This document shows, piece by piece, positions 22,620 to 32,253 of a stretch of DNA of 64,000 bases. The DNA lies in assembly GCA_024364735.1 (NCBI GenBank), contig JAGFNQ010000865.1, forward strand, positions 68,217 through 132,216, given 5' to 3'. Numbering within the stretch: position 1 is the first letter of the stretch; each line of letters starts with the position of its first letter. Made by a program: the position numbers and the translations under genes. A model generated the notes under the pieces. It had not been told where the DNA came from and did no database searches. It was given only the letters and a program-made list of their open reading frames with translations. This stretch comes from Boesenbergia rotunda (lineage: Eukaryota; Streptophyta; Magnoliopsida; Zingiberales; Zingiberaceae).

Positions 22620-23746
22620 GATATATGGCAACCTAGTTCAAAAGGTTAAGGAAAAATGCTGAAATTGAAATCCTAAGTTAGATTCCCTCCCCCTGGAAGA
22701 AATCTCCCCCTAGGTTTTTCAAAGATAGGTGATGTGAGTTATGTACTTAGAAGATTTCATGTTTTGATAATAGGTTGGGAAATCTGCTAAGTTTTTGAAA
22801 TGATGTTCTAAGTTTGGAAGACTTAGAAAATTTTCAGTTTTGGAAAAAAAATTTTAGACTTAGAAAATTTTCAGTTTTGAAAAAAAATTTTAGACTTAGA
22901 AAATTTTCAGTTTTGAAAAAAAAAATTTAGACTTAGAAAATTTTCAGTTTTGGAAAAAATTTTAGACTTAGAAAATTTTCAGACCTAAAAAAATTTCAAA
23001 GAATAATTTGAGCAAAACTTAATAACACTTCAGAGTTAGAAATTTTTAAGCAAAAAAGGCTTAGAAATAATTCAGAGTTAGAAATTTTTTTGAATAAAGG
23101 AAAAATTTGAAAAAAACTTTTTGGGTTCCTTCTTTCCTTTCCAACTCTCCCCCTTTGACATATATCAAAAAAAAACGCAGAACAATATTTGCAATAATTA
23201 AATAAAGCATTTGCTGTACTGAATACCATAGGACCTAAGTCTGGTTTCATCTTTAGGGACCTGTCTAACCCAATTAGCTACTTACTAACTGTTATAAACA
23301 GTAGCTTTTGCTAGGGTTAGTCAAGTTAAGTGAGCTGTTCAAGTTAGATTTGTCTAAACTTGATACTTAACTTGATTGCTGTTCATTTAGTGCCCCAATT
23401 GCTGCCGATGCACTCACTTAAAGCATCTTGAATTGAGGCAAAGACCTAAGCATCTCAACCCTTTCTAGGTTATCACTCAAAGTACCCTAAGGTGCTTGTG
23501 AGATGCTGGCTTCTAGATCTATAGATGCATGCAATTCTAGGGTTAGAGCCTAGTCTAAGTCCATTTCGAAGAAAACCCTAGTTTTGAAGGGGGTAATTTT
23601 GAAATAAAACTAAGTAAAAAAAAATTTTAAAATCAAAGTAAAACATTTTTAACAAAGAAGACATTTTAAAATCAATTAAGACATTTTAAGATCAATTTAA
23701 GACATTTTAAAATCAATTTAAAATATTTTTTAAAAAACAAATGATT
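22620..23746 (-). other. A-rich 3' untranslated region of element A
   Basis: No coding frame. It holds five or so ~40-bp tandem units built on TTAGACTTAGAAAATTTTCAG (about 22810-22985), extra GGGGGAG-type purine blocks (22686-22712 and 23147-23158 on the minus strand), and a conserved block at 23255-23520 found also in B1 (33285-33570) and B2 (38440-38710). Confidence 0.7.
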
Positions 23747-25909
23747 CTATTCTACTAAGCACAACCCTAACTGCCTTCTTAGTGAGCTAAACTCAGATTC
23801 AGGTAGGGGTTTAATGAATATGTCAGCTAGGTTGGACTTGGAGTCTACATGCTTAAGGACTATTTCACCCCTAGCTACGTGATCTCTTACAAAGTGATGT
23901 TTTACTTCTATGTGTTTGGTTCTAGAGTGTTGTATTGGGTTTTTGGTTAAGTTAATTGAGCTAATATTGTCAATATTGACTTGGGTCTGATTGTAGTCTA
24001 GCTGAAAGTCCTTAAGAGTATGTATCATCCATAGGAGTTGAGCTACACACTCTCCTAAGGCTACATATTCAGCTTCAGTTGTGGATAGAGCAACACAGTG
24101 TTGCTTCCTACTGCACCAACTTACTAAGCTGTTTCCTAAAAGTTGACAGCTTCCACTTGTACTTTTTCTGTCTAATTTACAACCAGCATAGTCAGAATCA
24201 GAGTATCCTGACAACTTAAAGGATGAAGTCCTAGGGTACCATATCCCTACATTTAGGGTGCCCTTAATGTATCTTAAAATTCGTTTTAGGGCTGCTAGGT
24301 GAGTCTCCTTAGCACAGGTTTGGTACCTAGCGCACATTCCTACTGAAAAAAGTATATCAGGTCTGCTGGCTGTAAGGTATAGTAGACTTCCTATCATACT
24401 TCTATAAAGTTTTAGATCTACTGGTTTGCCATCAGGGTCATTATCTATTTTCACATTTGTGGCCATTGGGGTACTTATACTTTTAGAGTTATCCATTTTA
24501 AATTTCTTAATTAGTTCTTTAGCATATTTAGATTGATGTACATAATTTCCATTCTTAGTTTGTTTGATTTGTAACCCTAGGAAAAAGTTAAGTTCCCCAA
24601 CTAAACTCATTTCGAACTCATTTTCCATTATTGTTACAAATTCTTTTAGAAATTTAGAGTTAGTTGATCCAAATATTATATCATCTACGTAAATTTGGGC
24701 AATAAATATATCCTTTTCTAAAATTTTAACAAACAAGGTTGGGTCAATTTGACCTTGTTTGAATTCTTTAGAGATCAGGTAATTGGATAATCTTTCATAC
24801 CACGCCCTGGGTGCTTGTTTTAGTCCATAAAGGGCTTTACTAAGTTTGTAGACATGATCGGGTTTTTCTATATCCTCAAACCCTGGGGGTTGTCCTACAT
24901 AAACTTCTTCCTTAATAAGCCCATTTAAGAAGGCTGACTTTACATCCATTTGGTATAATTTAAATCCTTTATGGGATGCAAAGGCTAGTAACATCCTAAT
25001 AGAATCAAGTCTAGCTACAGGGGCATAGGTTTCATCATAATCCAACCCTTCTACTTGACTGAATCCCTTAGCTACTAAGCGGGCTTTATTTCGGACTATT
25101 TCACCTTGATCGTTTAACTTATTCCTAAATACCCACTTAGTGTCAATTACAGATTTGCCCTTAGGTTTAGGTACTAACTCCCAGACTTGGTTTCTCTCAA
25201 ATTGGGCTAGCTCTTCTTGCATGGCTAAGATCCAGTCAGGATCAGGTAGGGCTTCCTCAATAGTCTTAGGCTCAATCTTCAAAATCATGGCTATTTGACT
25301 AAGATTTCTATAGGAATCTCTAGTTCTGACTCCTAAGGTTGGATCACCTACAATTTGGTCAGTTGGGTGACTGAGTCTGGGTTTCTTGATTTTTCTAGTA
25401 CTTGGCTCAGCTTCAGGTCCAGCTGGTCCAATAGGTTCAATTCTGGGTTCATTGGTTGGTTCAACTGATTCAGAAGTTGGTTCAATTGTTAAGTCATTAA
25501 AGGGTTCAGTTAGGGTTTCAGAGTGATCTTCTTGATCAGTATTTGGTGAAGCTAAGTCAGAATTATCAGATTTTGGGTTAGTTTCTTCATCAAATATTAA
25601 GTTGGTTGTTTCTTCAATTTTCTTAGTTATTTTATTGTAGACTCTATAAGCTCTACTTGTTGTAGAGTACCCTAAAAAGATACCTGGGTTTGACTTGGAT
25701 TGGAATTTTCCAAGATAGTCTTTGGTATTAAGAATATGGACTTTGCATCCAAAGACTCTAAGATAGTGTAGGTTTGGAAGTCTATGGTAGTAAAGTTCAT
25801 AGGGTGTTTTATTTAACCTTTTATTAAGCAGAGTCCTATTTTGGATATAGCAAGCTGTGCTAATTGCTTCTGCCCAGTAGTGGTTAGGTAGGTCAAATTC
25901 ATTGAGCAT
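23747..25909 (-). CDS. SIRE-type pol: integrase C-terminus, reverse transcriptase, RNase H
   Basis: Open for 720 residues on the minus strand. It begins inside integrase (ARTMLNEFDLPNHYW context; the listed Met is internal), passes the KTPYELYYHRLPNLHYLRVFG C-terminal region and a long variable acidic linker, then the RT: NQVWELVPKPKGKSVIDTKW, KARLVAKGFSQ, YQMDVKSAFLNG, ALYGLKQAPRAWY and the catalytic YVDDIIFGST near residue 410. RNase H follows, with GYSDSDYAGCKLDRKSTSGS, STTEAEYVALGE and NPIQHSRTKHIEVKHHFVRD. It ends RRQLGLCLVE, close to the normal copia C-terminus. The part is intact; a stop at 26018-26020 separates it from the rest of the polyprotein. Confidence 0.92.
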   Translation of the reverse strand: MLNEFDLPNHYWAEAISTACYIQNRTLLNKRLNKTPYELYYHRLPNLHYLRVFGCKVHILNTKDYLGKFQSKSNPGIFLGYSTTSRAYRVYNKITKKIEETTNLIFDEETNPKSDNSDLASPNTDQEDHSETLTEPFNDLTIEPTSESVEPTNEPRIEPIGPAGPEAEPSTRKIKKPRLSHPTDQIVGDPTLGVRTRDSYRNLSQIAMILKIEPKTIEEALPDPDWILAMQEELAQFERNQVWELVPKPKGKSVIDTKWVFRNKLNDQGEIVRNKARLVAKGFSQVEGLDYDETYAPVARLDSIRMLLAFASHKGFKLYQMDVKSAFLNGLIKEEVYVGQPPGFEDIEKPDHVYKLSKALYGLKQAPRAWYERLSNYLISKEFKQGQIDPTLFVKILEKDIFIAQIYVDDIIFGSTNSKFLKEFVTIMENEFEMSLVGELNFFLGLQIKQTKNGNYVHQSKYAKELIKKFKMDNSKSISTPMATNVKIDNDPDGKPVDLKLYRSMIGSLLYLTASRPDILFSVGMCARYQTCAKETHLAALKRILRYIKGTLNVGIWYPRTSSFKLSGYSDSDYAGCKLDRKSTSGSCQLLGNSLVSWCSRKQHCVALSTTEAEYVALGECVAQLLWMIHTLKDFQLDYNQTQVNIDNISSINLTKNPIQHSRTKHIEVKHHFVRDHVARGEIVLKHVDSKSNLADIFIKPLPESEFSSLRRQLGLCLVE

Positions 25910-26017
25910 AGTCCTAGCAGCTTCCTGTAAGGTTCTATTCTTTCTTTCTACTATGCCATTTTGTTGGGGGGTTCTAGGACACGAAAATTCGTGTTTATAT
26001 CCATTTACTTTACAGAA

Positions 26018-26833
26018 TTATTCGAATCTTTGATTCTCGAATTCTCCCCCGTGGTCAGACCTAAGTCTTTTGATTTTGGTATCATTTTGATTTTCAATCA
26101 ATTTACAAAAGTTGTTAAATAGGTTCAGGGTTTCATCTTTAGTCTTTAGAAACCTGACCCAAGTGAACCTAGAGTAGTCATCAATTATCACTAAGCAGTA
26201 TCGGTTTCCACTTAGTGACTTGGCTCCATGTGAATCAAATAGGTCAAGGTGTAGGAGCTCAAGTGTGGTTTGGGTTTGATCAGATTGGATCAATTTGTGA
26301 CTAGACTTGGTTTGTTTGCCTTGATTACAGGATTCACATATTAGGTTTTCATTATTCTTAATTTTAGGGACACCTTTGATTAAGCCAAGTTGGGTAATTT
26401 TTGAGATAGTTCTTAGATTGCAATGACCTAATCTCCTATGCCAGAGTTTTGATTGTTCTAATTGTGTTAACATGCATTTGGGTATAAGGGGAAGACTTAT
26501 AGTATATACATTATTTTTCCTAGTGCCCTTAAGCATGATTTCTGAGTCTTGTGCATTTCTAATCAGGCAGTTAGAATTGTTGAAGGTAACTAAATAACCA
26601 GAGTCACATAACTGACTTATGCTAAGTAGGTTAAAACTAAAGTCTTCAACCAATAGAACTTTCTTAATAATTAAATTAGATTTGAGTTCAATATTACCTG
26701 ACCCAATTACCTTGAGTGTAGCATTATTTCCAAATGCCACTGAGCCCAGGTTTTTGAACTTGAGTTTGGTGAACTTCAATTTGTCTCCAGTCATGTGTCT
26801 GGAGCATCCGCTATCTAACATCCATTGGTCCAA
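26018..26833 (-). CDS. SIRE-type pol: protease site and integrase N-terminal half
   Basis: The 271-residue frame opens with WMLDSGCSRHMTGD, the copia protease active site, continues to the GAG-pre-integrase HHCC finger (LWHRRLGH ... CESCNQGK) and the first two catalytic aspartates of integrase (LLHLDLFDS; LRSDHGGEF). It terminates at a TAA (26018-26020) in the middle of integrase; the same frame stays open beyond the stop, through PQQNGIVERKNRTL, into the 23747-25909 part. A single nonsense change therefore splits pol. The start is uncertain: no ATG precedes the protease motif, and a stop lies about 12 codons upstream, so fusion to gag is not apparent. Confidence 0.88.
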   Translation of the reverse strand: MDQWMLDSGCSRHMTGDKLKFTKLKFKNLGSVAFGNNATLKVIGSGNIELKSNLIIKKVLLVEDFSFNLLSISQLCDSGYLVTFNNSNCLIRNAQDSEIMLKGTRKNNVYTISLPLIPKCMLTQLEQSKLWHRRLGHCNLRTISKITQLGLIKGVPKIKNNENLICESCNQGKQTKSSHKLIQSDQTQTTLELLHLDLFDSHGAKSLSGNRYCLVIIDDYSRFTWVRFLKTKDETLNLFNNFCKLIENQNDTKIKRLRSDHGGEFENQRFE

Positions 26834-27793
26834 ATCTTTATGTTCCTACACATAAAGGATTTTCGGTGATTTGGATCCAATTTGAGTTGGGATAGCTTAA
26901 ATTGAGTTTCACTTCCTAGTCTGTCTCACCCCAGTCTAGGGTTTTCAAACACGTTAACCTTAAGGTTTTTGTGAGACAGGTTTGAGGGTAAAAATTAATT
27001 TTGAAGAGGAATTTTAATTTATTTTGAAAATGTTATTTTAGTTTTGAAAACAGATTTGAAAACAAATAAGTTTAGAAATTTTAAAAAATAGATTAAGTGA
27101 TTTTTGAAAAAGAAATAAGTTTTGAAAACAGATTAGAATCTATAATTATTTGAAATTTGAGTTAGATTCGAATTTGACAGAAGATCATTTGAATTTGAAT
27201 TTCAGAAATTGGCTTCCAGGTCTTGGCGAGGTACAAGGCCTTTTTTGGCCGTAGCCTTATGGGATCATCCACCCTTTCCTTGACAAAGCCTTTTAATGAA
27301 ATTTCATTTTCAAATTAAATTAGGTCATTTTCTGGTCTAACTAGCTTGGGTCTTGGATCGGTAGTTTCGGCTGGTTTCACCAGTCTAAAGAGACCAAGTA
27401 GACTTGATCTTATTAGAGTTGGTTTCCCCAACGTACTATCATCTCACCTCCTCCCAATACTATGTTTTCAAGTTTCAAGTAATCTAGTCCTTAAATCTAA
27501 GTATTCCTTAAATCTAAGCATGACAATTTGCAAAAATTAAATAAATAAATAATCAATCAATTAAAAAATTATCTAATTATAAAAATTGTTTTGATTTTGG
27601 CTCCCCCTGGACTAAAGCCTCTGTATGGGTTAGGTAAGATGTGAATCTTGTCCTTGGGGATCCAAAATTGATTTGAACCAGTTGGTTTAGTCAGGCACAG
27701 TTTTGGCACCCATGCCTGAACCTTTAGTCTTGACTGGTTCAGTACAGCAAAGTAAGATCTTTGCCGAGATTTGGTTTTATAGCCAAGTCCGGA
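26834..27793 (-). other. gag-pol spacer of element A
   Basis: About 960 bp between gag and the protease motif with no good coding frame. It includes a conserved block (about 27200-27470) with GGCTACGGCC-type and GACTGGTGAAACCAGCC phrases on the minus strand. The same block follows gag in B1 (35950-36230), B2 (41140-41400) and element C (47225-47490, plus strand), although those elements lack pol. Confidence 0.7.
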
Positions 27794-29221
27794 TCAGTTT
27801 AGAACAGACTTCTGTTTTCCCAGAATCAGATCAAGATTCTTGGAACCAGAAGTGAATTGTTCTAAAGCTGTTCTTAAGTCCTTAACTTGAGTTTTCAGGG
27901 AGGAATTCTCTGATTCAAGTTTTTCAACTTGATCAGGGGTTCCTTCCTGAAGTTTCTCAGTTAAGGATTTAGAATCAGCTCCCTCTTTCAGGAATTTTAC
28001 TTCCTGTCGGAGGGACTCGATTCGGAGTTTGGCTTTCGCCAAATCTCGGGATAGATAGGAAATAAGCAAATTCAATTGTAATTTCAAAAAACCCGTTACC
28101 CTTATTTCGCCATCGTCGGAAAATGTCAGCTTGTCGTCGTCCCGGTCTGAGTCTGAGTCAGTCTCGATTTGATCCGAAGCGGTCAGGGCTAGAAGATTGG
28201 ACTGGGGTGCTTCTTCTTCTTCTTCTGAGGAAGACTCGTCCCAGGTTGCTTGGAGTGCCTTCTTCTTTCTGGTCTTTTTGGACTCCTTTAGACTTGGACA
28301 CTCAGTCTTGTAGTGGCCCTTCTTCTTGCATTCGTAGCAGGTTACGTTGGGCTTGTGTTTGTCAGTTGCTGGTTCAGCTGGTTCATCCTTTCTTCGGCTT
28401 GTTCTCCGTGTGTTGGTTTGGTTCTTCAACTTTTTGTAGTAGCTTCGAGCTAGCCGGACCAGTTCAGATTGATCTTCTTCTTGATCTTCTATTTCTGAAT
28501 CTGAGGTAGACTCGGGTTCAACTTGAGTTTTCTTCTTAGTCATTCTTCCTGTTTTCCCTGCAAAGAAAGCTATACTTTTCTCGGCCAAATTGCAGTTAGT
28601 TTGTTCATGCAGTTCAAGTTCAGAGAATAACTCATCTAACTTAATTTTTGAAAGATCTCTAGAGACCTTGTATGCATCTACCATAGATGCCCACAAGGTG
28701 GTCCTAGGGAACGTGTTTAGGGCATACCTTATAAGATCACGGTTTTGAACCTGGTGACCTATTGCGTGAAGACCGTTCATTAATTCCTGGATTCTGGCAT
28801 GGAGCTGGGCTGTTGTCTCGTTATCTGCCATTTTAATGGTGAAGAGCTTGTTCAGTAGCAGGTCCCGTTTGCTGATCCTTGTATCTGAAGTTCCTTCGTG
28901 GAGCTCGATCAGTTTAGCCCATAGCTCCTTGGCACTGTTGAATGGGCCTACGCGGTTCAGCTCCTCTTTTGTCAGTCCGCATTGAAGAGTCTGAGTTGCC
29001 TTGGCGTCAGCTTCAATTTTGCGTTTGAGGGCAGTGTCCCACTCTGAGTAGTTTTGTGGTACGCCATCAGCATTTGTGGGAATCATCAGTCCAGACTGGA
29101 TGATTATCCACATATCCACCTGGGTTTTCAGGTGGACCTCCATTCGACTTTTCCAGTAAGGAAAGTCTTCTCCACTGAAAAGTGGAGGTCTGGCGGTGCT
29201 AAAGCCTTCTTGGATGGCCAT
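27794..29221 (-). CDS. SIRE-type gag polyprotein (element A)
   Basis: The 475-residue frame starts at ATG 29219-29221 (MAIQEGFSTARPPLFSGEDF), about 210 bp after the primer site, the first ATG in good context. The N-terminal and middle parts match copia retrotransposon gag (PYWKSRMEVHLKTQVDMW; FNSAKELWAKLIELHEGTSD; LWASMVDAYKVSRDL). A CX2CX4HX4C zinc knuckle (CYECKKKGHYKTEC) is near residues 294-307, flanked by basic and acidic serine-rich stretches. The C-terminal ~100 residues have heptad-like Leu/Lys/Glu spacing (SRDLAKAKLRIESLRQEVKF), suggesting a coiled coil. It is intact, the only full-length gag in the window, and would package element RNA. Confidence 0.9.
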   Translation of the reverse strand: MAIQEGFSTARPPLFSGEDFPYWKSRMEVHLKTQVDMWIIIQSGLMIPTNADGVPQNYSEWDTALKRKIEADAKATQTLQCGLTKEELNRVGPFNSAKELWAKLIELHEGTSDTRISKRDLLLNKLFTIKMADNETTAQLHARIQELMNGLHAIGHQVQNRDLIRYALNTFPRTTLWASMVDAYKVSRDLSKIKLDELFSELELHEQTNCNLAEKSIAFFAGKTGRMTKKKTQVEPESTSDSEIEDQEEDQSELVRLARSYYKKLKNQTNTRRTSRRKDEPAEPATDKHKPNVTCYECKKKGHYKTECPSLKESKKTRKKKALQATWDESSSEEEEEAPQSNLLALTASDQIETDSDSDRDDDKLTFSDDGEIRVTGFLKLQLNLLISYLSRDLAKAKLRIESLRQEVKFLKEGADSKSLTEKLQEGTPDQVEKLESENSSLKTQVKDLRTALEQFTSGSKNLDLILGKQKSVLN

Positions 29222-29429
29222 TCGTTCTGAAATTAAAAAAACAAGAATATTCCAAGACTTGGTCTTGGATTAGTAGTGCGGGAAGAAAAGAAATAAAAAT
29301 AATTTCAAGGGGTGTTGCACCAACCTTGAAAGAAAAATTCGAACGAAAATTTAAAAAAAATTGAGAGAGAAAAACGAAAGAAATCCGAAAAATTTTCAAA
29401 CTGGTGGTTGCACCAAGTTTGAATTCCCC

Positions 29430-29441
29430 GCTCTGATACCA
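29430..29441 (-). other. primer binding site of element A
   Basis: The minus strand reads TGGTATCAGAGC, two bases from the 5' LTR border, complementary to initiator tRNA-Met. Confidence 0.93.
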
Positions 29442-29443
29442 CT

Positions 29444-30828
29444 TGTTGGATCGAGAAATGCGAGAGAGGGGGGGTGAATGTCGCAAATCGTTCGGATTTA
29501 AAAAGAGTAAGTGCGCAGCGGAATAAAACAGAGCAAAAACAACGCTAACACGGTCGTTTTACTTGGTTCGGAGCCTGGGTCGACTCCTACTCCAAGGCCC
29601 ACGGTCGTTGACCGTTTTCTGCGGGCAATTCTATAAGTTCGTAAAAGTTTACAAGAAAGATAATAACAAGAACAGTTTAGTAAACTTTAAATACAGCTCT
29701 TCGTTACCGACGTCCGGTGTAGATCGAAGTTTCGGAGCAGCGGGACGTCGTCAGCTCGAGTTGGAAGATTTCTGGAGCGTGTCGCGGAAGCAGAAGAGCG
29801 CAGAAGTGTCGCAGTGATTGATGCTTTGAAGAAGGAGGTCGAGGGCCCTTTATATAGGGCCTGGGGGCGCCCTGGTCGACGGGGGCGCCCCCCCCACGTG
29901 GCAGCAGATCCACACAAAGCGCAGTCAACCACTTATCCCTTGAACCTCGGGATAAGGTCTTGACTGGGGCGCCCTGTACGCTGGGGGCGCCCTGGTTGAC
30001 TCGGCCAACTCTTATCCGCAGCGCTGAGTCTTCTTTGGTAAATCTGGCTGGGGGCGCCCGGGACAGCGGGGGCGCCCTGTGCATGTAGCGCAGACGCGAC
30101 AGAGTTGATTTGCAATGGGGGCGCCCGGGACAGCGGGGGCGCCCTGTGTATGTACTGTCGAAGTCTTTCTTGTCTTGTTGTGTTTTGTGGTCACCATGGG
30201 GGCGCCCGGGACACTCCGAGCGCCCTGGTCAGCGGTTGCCTCACTCCTTTGAGGCATTCTGAGCTGCAGACACTCGTTCCTTCGGTCCTGCATCCAGGGT
30301 TAGTCCAAAACACAATAAAACAATAAAATAATATGTTATACAGCCTCAGCTGTCTTGGTTCTGACTTTGGTCTCCAAAATGGAGCCCTAGGTCGAACCGA
30401 CGCCTAATGTTCCCTCAAGGGGAACGCGTCCTCGCCTACTCCTCTCGGGAGAATTTACCTGGTGCCAACCGGCTCCTCCAGTTGGACTTTTGCCCAGCAG
30501 TCCTTCGCCAGGTCTTGAGGTACCAAGCTGCCCTTCGCTTGGTGCCTAGTAGCCCTTCGCTAGGTCTTTTCTTCTGGCAGTCCTTCGCCAGTGCCTAGCA
30601 TTCCTTCGCTAGGGCTTTGTCCATTCTAGCAGTCCTTCGCCAGTGCCTAGCATTCCTTCGCTAGGGCTTTGTCCATTCTGGCAGTCCTTCGCCAGTGCCT
30701 AGCATTCCTTCGCTAGGGCTTTTCCTGTACACTCAAGAAACTTGTTAGACACCAATTAACCCTTAACTTTTGAACCCTTTTGCCAATATCAAAACACAGG
30801 TTTGACTTGGGTGCAATCTGCACCAACA
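29444..30828 (-). repeat. 5' LTR of element A (1385 bp)
   Basis: TGTTGGATCGAG...GCACCAACA, followed by the CATAC duplication. It has the same internal order as the 3' LTR: hairpin array 30493-30718, GGGCGCC pairs 29863-30228, TATA 29849-29856. By-eye comparison shows differences of only a few percent with the other LTR, implying recent insertion. Confidence 0.95.
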
Positions 30829-30846
30829 CATACTAGTATCCCTATG
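30829..30846. other. 18-bp island of Tekay-like LTR between two SIRE insertions
   Basis: CATACTAGTATCCCTATG continues LTR copy 2 (compare copy 1 near 16357) after the duplicated CATAC, then B1 begins. Two related elements thus inserted within 13 bp of each other, or one insertion was followed by recombination. Confidence 0.85.
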
Positions 30847-31256
30847 TGTTGGATCGAGAGAAATGATAGAGGGGGGGTGAATATCGTTAAACGCTTTTCG
30901 GATTAAAACTAGAGTAAGTACACAGCGGAATAAAATCAATCGCGAACACAGGTAGTTTTACATGGTTCGGAGCCTAGGTCGACTCCTACCAAGGCCCACG
31001 GTCGTTGACCGTTTTCTGCGGGCAATTCTATATTTTCGCAAATCAGTTTACAAGATTGAATTTACAAGTATAGTAAAGTAAACTTTTGAAAGAAACTCTT
31101 CTTTTACCGACGTCCAATGTAGGTTGTCTTTTCGGAGCAGCGGGACGTCGTCGGCGCTTGAGTCTCGAGTCGGGAGGTCTCCGGAGCAAAGCGCGGGAGC
31201 AGAAGAGCGTAGGAGCGTTGAAAGAAGTGTTGTTCAAAGCCTTGGGGTCGAGGGCC

Positions 31257-31264
31257 TATTTATA
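31257..31264 (-). promoter_or_regulatory. LTR TATA box (TATAAATA), B1
   Basis: The minus strand reads GGCTATAAATAGGCC just after the GGGCGCC pairs, matching the position in element A. The B2 counterpart is 43806-43813. Confidence 0.75.
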
Positions 31265-31897
31265 GCCCCTGGGGGCGCCCGGAACGTCGGGGGCGCCCCC
31301 CCCCCCACGTGTCAGCCGATCCGCTTCCATCTCGGTCATCTCTGATCCCTTAAAACTCGTGATCAAGCTTTGACGGGGGCGCTCGGAACGCTGGGGGCGC
31401 CCGGGTTGGCCGGGTCTCCTCTTATCCGTTGGCTTCGCTGTGTTCTGCTTCGTTAGCTTCACCTGGGCGCGCCCGGGACGCTAGGGGTGCCCAGGAGCAT
31501 GGGGGGCGCCCGGGAGCATGGGGGCTCCCGGGAGCACGGGGGCGCCCTACCCATGGGCTGTCGAAGCCTGCCTTTCCTTCATATGTTTTGTGTTCACCTT
31601 GGGGCGCCCAGGAGACTCAGGGCGCCCTGGTCAGCTGCTGCCTCACTCCTTTAAGGCTCTCTGAGCTGCGGACACTCGTTCCTTCGGTCCTGCATCCAGG
31701 GTTAGTCCAAAACACCATAAAGAAATATGATGTTAGTTTATACCGCCTTTGCTGTCTTGGTTCTGACTTTGGGCCTCCTAAATGGAGCCCTAGGTCGAAC
31801 CGACGCCTACTGTTCCCTCAACGGGGAACGCGTCTTCACCTACTCCTCTCGGGAGAATGTACCTGATAACAACCGTCTCCTCCGGTTGGACTTTTTC

Positions 31898-32143
31898 CCA
31901 GCAGTCCTTCGCCAGGAGCCTAGCTGTGTTTTGCCAGGTCTTTAGTACCAAGCTGCCCTTCGCTTGGTGCATAGCAATCCTTCGCTAGGGCTTTGTATCC
32001 TGGCATTTCTTCACCAGGTGCCTAGCATTCCTTTGCTAGGGCTTTGTATCCTGGCATTCCTTCGCCAGGTGCTTAGCATTCCTTCTCTAGGGCTTTGTAT
32101 CCTGGCATTCCTTCGCCAGGTGCCTAGCAGTCCTTCGTTAGGG
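31898..32143 (-). repeat. U3 hairpin array, B1 LTR
   Basis: Eight to nine inverted repeats in ~27-bp rhythm, mostly CCTGGC-ATTCCTTC-GCCAGG and CCTAGC-ATTCCTTC-GCTAGG, plus ACCAAGC-TGCCCTTC-GCTTGGT. Some stems are eroded. The constant loop is retained. Confidence 0.8.
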
Positions 32144-32253
32144 CTTTGCCTGCACACTTGAGTAACATGTTAGACAAACATTAAACCTTAACTTTTGAAC
32201 CCTGTTGCCATTATCAAAACACAGGTTCGACTTTGGTGCATTCTGTACCAACA

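Larger units (their letters stand above)
21220..30828 (-). mobile_element. SIRE-type Ty1/copia retrotransposon A, nearly complete
   Basis: A 9.6-kb minus-strand element with two ~1386-bp LTRs differing by only a few percent, a Met-tRNA primer site, gag, a long spacer, PR-IN-RT-RH, an A/T-rich 3' region and a polypurine tract, flanked by CATAC duplications. The gag N-terminus (FSTARPPLFSGEDFPYWKSR), protease LDSGCSRHMTGD, and the gag-pol spacing fit the SIRE/Maximus group. One in-frame stop inside integrase (26018-26020) and a non-open protease entry make it probably inactive without help. It inserted in a Tekay-like LTR and is among the youngest insertions here. Confidence 0.93.
30847..32253 (-). 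repeat. 3' LTR of B1 (1407 bp)
   Basis: TGTTGGATCGAGAG...TGTACCAACA. Same architecture as the element A LTR but clearly diverged: hairpin array 31898-32143, GGGCGCC pairs about 31268-31625, minus-strand TATA (TATAAATA) at 31257-31264. The adjoining polypurine tract is at 32254-32267. Confidence 0.93.
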
